Assembly: GCA_026710565.1 (NCBI GenBank)
Contig: JAPOQV010000357.1
Span: 1 to 7,797 of the forward strand
Direction of reading: 5' to 3'
DNA length: 7,797 bases
Origin: Spirochaetaceae bacterium
GTDB taxonomy: Bacteria; Spirochaetota; Spirochaetia; SZUA-6; Bin103
Shown: positions 4,500 through 7,797 of the stretch, in pieces
Layout of the letters: every line of letters starts with the position of its first letter
Numbering within the stretch: position 1 is the first letter of the stretch
Notes under the pieces: generated by a model
What the model saw: only the letters and a program-made list of their open reading frames with translations
Database searches by the model: none
Told to the model about the DNA's origin: nothing
Program-made: the position numbers and the translations under genes

Positions 4500-5925
4500 T
4501 CCCAGCAGACTGTTGACGGTTTCGAAGATGCGCTCAGCGACCGCGAGAGTTCGTCGGATAGCCTCTCGCTCCCCAACCAGTGCGTCCGGGTTTCGAATGA
4601 GCCATGCCGCAGGGGTATAGTGGTCAAGAATCGGAATTGTTTCCGGCATCACGTTGAACATTGACTCGACCTTCTTCACCAGCCTGGTCGTAGATGTGTC
4701 CTGGTAGCGTTTCTCGACCGTGACACGATGGACTTCCGGCAGCGCGTAGCTACGATTCACGATCTCTGCGTAGATTTCCGGATCGAATACGTCCTCGATG
4801 TCCCCTTCCGGAGCGTCTATGAAGTCTGCGACTGTGTAGAAATGGCCCTCCCTCAGGACATCTGACTTATCCTGTTGACCTTACCCTTTGCTCCCTGCGC
4901 CTGGTCAGCCAGAACCGCGATGTGCAAGTCCTTTCCGGCAAACAAAGATACAAACGGCATGATTCTGTCGATGCCTCCGGCCGGGCACATCGTCCAGCGC
5001 GAATCCAATCCAGTCCTGCCACGTGTATCGAGTGCCCTGGAAAGCGCATGGAGATATAGAATGTCGCTTGGTCCCTCCACCAACAGTGTGTGTTCTCCCA
5101 CGAAAAGGCTTTGCGTTGCCTCGTAGCCCAAAGCGCCCTGCAACGGAAAGAGTGTATCCGCCTCGACCTCGAGCACGTCCTGGCTAACTTTGGTCCCATA
5201 AGATCTGAGCGGTGTCTTTGTTCTATCGACTCGGTCCTCGACGATCCGTACCCGCTGAAGTCTGTCGGCAGGAACCATGACGGGGAGTGGGTCGAATAGA
5301 TGATTTGGTGAAAAGGCGCCAACTTGTCGTCGACGAACCGCAACAGGTCACCCTGCGCTTTCCCATGCAGCGAAAGCCCCGGTTCGTCCAACAGCAAGAC
5401 GACGGAGCCACCTGCCTTCTTCACTTGTGTAAATTTTACAAGGAAGGAGAAGAACCAGACAAAGCCCGCACTTCGTTCCGAGAAGGGCGTGTCGACGCGA
5501 TGCAGGTTGTTTCTAATGCGAGCTCTTGCGACGGTGCCCTCGTTGTATGGCGCTGGGTCGCCAGGGCGTGCCGCGTCGATGCGCACCTCCACGTCGAGGT
5601 CGGGATTCTGCGACCAGTACTCGAGTATCTGGTCGGTGATGTTGGTCGATGCCGCCTGCAACATTGCGTTGAAGGTCTCGTACGTGGACACGTTCGTTAT
5701 AGAATCGAGTTCCACACCCGCGTACTCAAGAAACTCCGTGAACAACCGAGACCCTCTGTGTTCGTCATAGTGGATCTCCTCGGACTCAATCCTCTCCTTT
5801 GTCTCCTCGATGTGAATCGCGTGTTGGATCCCGAGTTAGGTCATCGAGAAAGCTGGTGATTTGGTCAGAATGATCCGCTGACGGATCGGCTGGGAAGAGG
5901 GACGAATGCGGTCTGGGCGGTGAGG
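4497..5925 (-). pseudogene. OLD-family ATP-dependent endonuclease (AAA ATPase + TOPRIM), 5'-truncated and frameshifted
   Basis: The complement carries most of an OLD-like nuclease in several frames. From about 5820: IHIEETKERIESEEIHYDEH, then an ABC-signature-like SERSAGFVWFFSFLV, Walker B VVLLLDEPGLSLHGKAQ (about 5350-5405) and the H-switch YSTHSP. A one-base loss at 5279-5281 leads to MVPADRLQRVRIVEDRV. The TOPRIM domain follows: HTLLVEGPSDILYLHALSRA, CPAGGIDRIMPFVSLF, HIAVLADQAQGAKGK. A second loss at about 4867 leads to DVLREGHFYTVADFIDAPEG, IEDVFDPEIYAEIVNRSYAL, and a complete C-terminus ending NSLLG at TAG 4497-4499. Such nucleases cut DNA under ATP control and act in phage defence or as phage interference genes. 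Walker A and roughly the first third of the protein are missing; the gene runs into the IS at about 5895-5930. A possible extra piece (SADHSDQITSFLDD) is readable in another frame at about 5840-5910. Not functional as written. Confidence 0.85.
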
Positions 5926-6003
5926 GTCACAGGGCGCGGAGGCCAGCGTCTGGCAACGCTGCGGACACGGTATCCTTGGGGGACCAAACCCGTAGGAGAA
6001 AGA

Positions 6004-6033
6004 GGCCCGCGCGGGGGGACAACCCGCCGGGCC
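6004..6033 (+). promoter_or_regulatory. GC-rich hairpin just before the first IS gene
   Basis: GGCCCGCGCGGG (6004-6015) pairs with CCCGCCGGGCC (6023-6033) with one bulged base (C at 6010) and a 7-base loop, 7 bases before the ATG at 6041. The palindrome GGCCATGGCC (6030-6039) overlaps its 3' arm. It would hide the ribosome-binding region in any transcript reading in from outside, a common way for IS elements to limit expression. No other clear ribosome site is seen for this ORF. Confidence 0.4.
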
Positions 6034-6040
6034 ATGGCCG

Positions 6041-6664
6041 ATGCAGCTTCGCTACCAAACGGGGCTCACCGGCGAGCAGTACGTTAGCGACGAAGCGTGG
6101 CGCGAGGCAAGGCTCGACCGGTGTCCCAATCACCCAAGCGGCGAATGTTCGTTTGCCCGCCATGGCGTCTACGAGCGCAGGACGCCGGCCGGGACGCTGA
6201 TCGCGCGCTGGTACTGCCGGGAGAGCCACCAGACGTTCAGCCTGCTGCCCGACTGCCTGGCGGCGCGGCTGCCGGGGACGCTGAGGCGGCTTGAGGAGGT
6301 CGTCGCGCACGCCGAGCAGGCGCCGAGCCTGATGAAGGCGGCCGACCAGATTCGCCGCGACGGGGTGCACCTGGCCGGCGCGATGCGCTGGGTGCGCCGC
6401 CGCGTGCGCCTGGTGCAGCGCGTGCTGCGGGTGGTGATCGGGCTGCTGCCGCGGCAGTTGGCCGGTTGCCGCGTCGAGATCACCGCCTGCCGACAGCGGC
6501 TGGGCACCGAGACGGTGTTGGTGTCGCTGCGCTCGCTGACCGAGCGGTGGCTGGCGGATCTGGCGGCGCCGCTCGGTTTTCGCCCCCACGGCATCACCGC
6601 GGGGCATCCCGATTTCGCCCACCAACAACACCCGGGGCCTGTCGGCCCGGCGGCTGACCCATAG
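6041..6664 (+). CDS. Zinc-ribbon accessory protein of the IS
   Basis: This 207-residue protein starts MQLRYQTGLTGEQY. ATG 6041 is the only start in the frame after the stop at 5993. Residues about 28-65 form a metal-binding module: CPNHPSGEC, then HGVYER, ARWYCRESHQTFSLLPDCLA. C28, C35, C56 and nearby His/Cys are the likely ligands. A long helical, Arg-rich region follows (RLEEVVAHAEQ to VRLVQRVLRVVIGLLPRQ), and then a basic tail ending AADP at TAG 6662-6664. Zinc ribbons of the form CP.C...RHG.Y.R......R..C....TFSLLP are found in proteins encoded directly upstream of DDE transposases and in the N-termini of some transposases. A role in recognising the IS ends or assisting transposition is inference. 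GC-rich third positions and an uninterrupted frame contrast with the decayed genes to the left. The gene is followed after 48 bases by the transposase. Confidence 0.7.
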   Translation: MQLRYQTGLTGEQYVSDEAWREARLDRCPNHPSGECSFARHGVYERRTPAGTLIARWYCRESHQTFSLLPDCLAARLPGTLRRLEEVVAHAEQAPSLMKAADQIRRDGVHLAGAMRWVRRRVRLVQRVLRVVIGLLPRQLAGCRVEITACRQRLGTETVLVSLRSLTERWLADLAAPLGFRPHGITAGHPDFAHQQHPGPVGPAADP

Positions 6665-6712
6665 CTTTGCCTCGAAACACGGGTCGATGGACCCGAACCC
6701 GAGGAGGCTCTC

Positions 6713-7797
6713 ATGGAACCCAACGCCAACGCCGACCCCCGCCACGACGCCGAAGAGCGACTGCGCCGCGAGGTGGCACTGTTCCGCTATGGCTTGATCG
6801 CCGATCTGGTCCATCTGCCGCCGGGCACCGCGGGGATCAGGGATCGGTTGCGCGCCAAGGCCGAGCATCAGTACACGATTCCGGGCACGCTGCGCACTCG
6901 CGTGGCCGCAGAGACCCTGCGCGACTGGCTGCAACACTACCGCCGCGGCGGCTTCGACGCCCTGTATCCGAAGCCACGCGCGGACCTCGGTCGGCCGCGC
7001 CGGCTGCCGCCGGAGGTGGCCGAGTTGCTGATCGCCATCAAGACCGAGCACCCGGCCTGGTCGGTGCGGCAGGTCATCGCCGACGCCATCGGCAGCGGCC
7101 ATCTGCCCGACGGCGTGCGCTTGGCGCACTCCACCGTGCACCGCCTGCTGCGCGCCGAGGGGCTGATGAGCAAGCGCGCCGCCGCTGCCGACGGCGCCGA
7201 TCGGCGCCGGTTCGCCTACCGGTTCGCCGGTCAGTTGTGGATGAGCGACGTCCTGCACGGCCCGTCGGTCGCCGATGGGCGCCGGGGCCGCAAGAGCTAC
7301 CTCATCGGCTTCCTCGACGACGCCACGCGCGTGTGTCCGTTCGCCGCCTTCGCACCCGCCGAGAACACCGCCGCCTTCCTGCCGGTATTCAAGCAGGCGC
7401 TGATCCGCCGCGGCCTGCCGCAACGGCTCTACGTGGACAACGGCGCCAACTACCGCTCCCAACACCTGGCGCTGATCTGCGCCAAGATCGGCATCGCCCT
7501 CATCCACTCCCGGCCCCATCAGCCACAGGGACGAGGCAAGATCGAGCGCTTCTTCCGCACCGTGCGCGGCCAGTTGCTCAGCTCCCTCACGAGCGCCGAC
7601 GCCGCCAGTCTCGACGCGCTCAACCGCCGCCTGTGGGCCTACCTCGAAGGCGAATACCACCAGAGTCCCCATCGCGGCCTCGACGGCGACACCCCGCTGC
7701 AGCGATGGGCGGCCGTCGGCGGCGAGGTCCGCTACCCCGATGCCTCCCTCGATCTGGACGACCTGTTTCTGGCAGAGGCCCGGCGCCGCGTCATGAA
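6713..7797 (+). CDS. DDE (rve-type) transposase, 3' end outside window
   Basis: ATG at 6713 is preceded by GAGGAGG (6701-6707). The frame is open to the end of the window, so 361 residues are visible and the last few are missing. The N-terminal ~130 residues hold helix-turn-helix DNA-binding domains: YTIPGTLRTRVAAETLRDWL, YRRGGFDALYPKPR, a VRQVIADAI region, and LAHSTVHRLLRAEGLMSK. The catalytic rve domain follows, with D179 in LWMSDVLHG, D242 in LYVDNGANYRS and E278 in GRGKIERFFR; D242 and E278 are separated by 35 residues, the classic DD(35)E spacing of retroviral-integrase-like and IS3/IS481-type enzymes. The C-terminal part (LNRRLWAYLEGEYHQSPHRG, then TPLQRW) is also typical of rve transposases. 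All three acidic residues are present, so it is probably active. The second gene of the IS. Confidence 0.9.
   Translation, partial: MEPNANADPRHDAEERLRREVALFRYGLIADLVHLPPGTAGIRDRLRAKAEHQYTIPGTLRTRVAAETLRDWLQHYRRGGFDALYPKPRADLGRPRRLPPEVAELLIAIKTEHPAWSVRQVIADAIGSGHLPDGVRLAHSTVHRLLRAEGLMSKRAAAADGADRRRFAYRFAGQLWMSDVLHGPSVADGRRGRKSYLIGFLDDATRVCPFAAFAPAENTAAFLPVFKQALIRRGLPQRLYVDNGANYRSQHLALICAKIGIALIHSRPHQPQGRGKIERFFRTVRGQLLSSLTSADAASLDALNRRLWAYLEGEYHQSPHRGLDGDTPLQRWAAVGGEVRYPDASLDLDDLFLAEARRRVM

Larger units (their letters stand above)
5930..7797 (+). mobile_element. Insertion sequence with zinc-ribbon ORF and DD(35)E transposase, right end outside window
   Basis: Two high-GC + strand genes separated by 48 bases form a two-gene IS: a zinc-ribbon accessory ORF and a rve-fold transposase. 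Nuclease-like coding on the other strand can be followed to about 5900, so the left end lies somewhere in 5895-5990; it cannot be fixed because the right terminus and target-site duplication are not in the window. A short inverted repeat CAGCGT/ACGCTG (5944-5949, 5956-5961) sits in the candidate terminal region. The transposase resembles IS481-type DDE integrases; the exact family is not determined. Confidence 0.75.

Noticed and set aside
5287..5859. 190-codon and 148-codon + strand frames
   Set aside because: Antisense to the Walker B and signature region of the OLD-type nuclease.
5927..7672. 581-codon open frame on the - strand
   Set aside because: It is the antisense shadow of the two IS genes in very GC-rich DNA. 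Its product is low-complexity, rich in Gly, Ala, Gln and Arg, while the + strand frames carry the HTH, DDE and Cys motifs.
1..7797. CRISPR array, tRNA or rRNA
   Set aside because: No regularly spaced repeats and no cloverleaf or rRNA-like stretches were seen on reading the window.

Overview
The window is a high-GC bacterial accessory region. It reads as a graveyard of mobile-element genes next to an intact transposon. Integrase-AlpA pairs and a VC_2705-type sodium:solute symporter would fit a high-GC pseudomonadotal host. The HEPN/nucleotidyltransferase/DUF433 cluster is of a kind also frequent in Actinobacteria. The host therefore stays unresolved. GC at third codon positions is very high in the first gene and in the transposon, and visibly lower in the HEPN/nucleotidyltransferase and OLD-nuclease stretches, which fits separate acquisitions.

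Layout. (1) 1-541: 3' part of an unrecognised conserved gene. (2) 696-1992: three overlapping genes on the + strand: a HEPN-domain gene with an in-frame TAA, a MNT-type nucleotidyltransferase and a DUF433 gene. They are joined by ATGA and GTGA overlaps, so they look like a coupled toxin-antitoxin-type operon. (3) 1935-2435: the C-terminus of a tyrosine recombinase, running in another frame across the 3' end of the DUF433 gene, then a good sigma70-like promoter and a frameshifted AlpA-type excisionase. This is the integration module of a lost island or prophage. (4) 2436-3732: a small zinc-ribbon protein on the - strand, an HTH gene with an in-frame TGA, and a frameshifted HK97-gp10-like phage morphogenesis gene. 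(5) 3820-4499 (-): the C-terminal part of an ActP-like sodium:solute symporter, heavily decayed. (6) 4497-5925 (-): an OLD-family ATPase/TOPRIM nuclease lacking its N-terminal part, with several frameshifts. (7) About 5930 to the window end (+): an insertion sequence with a zinc-ribbon accessory ORF and a DD(35)E transposase that runs off the end.

How it fits together: an integrative element left its integrase-excisionase edge and a few cargo and phage genes. A host-type symporter gene was broken, with the OLD nuclease abutting its broken end, and an IS then sits where the nuclease's Walker A half should be. Many genes can only be read by joining two or three frames. This is either genuine pseudogenisation, best supported where deletions or truncations are also present (symporter, OLD), or in part uncorrected indel error in the assembly. 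I see no tRNA, rRNA or CRISPR, and no clearly new system. The best candidate for a functional unit is the HEPN-nucleotidyltransferase-DUF433 operon.
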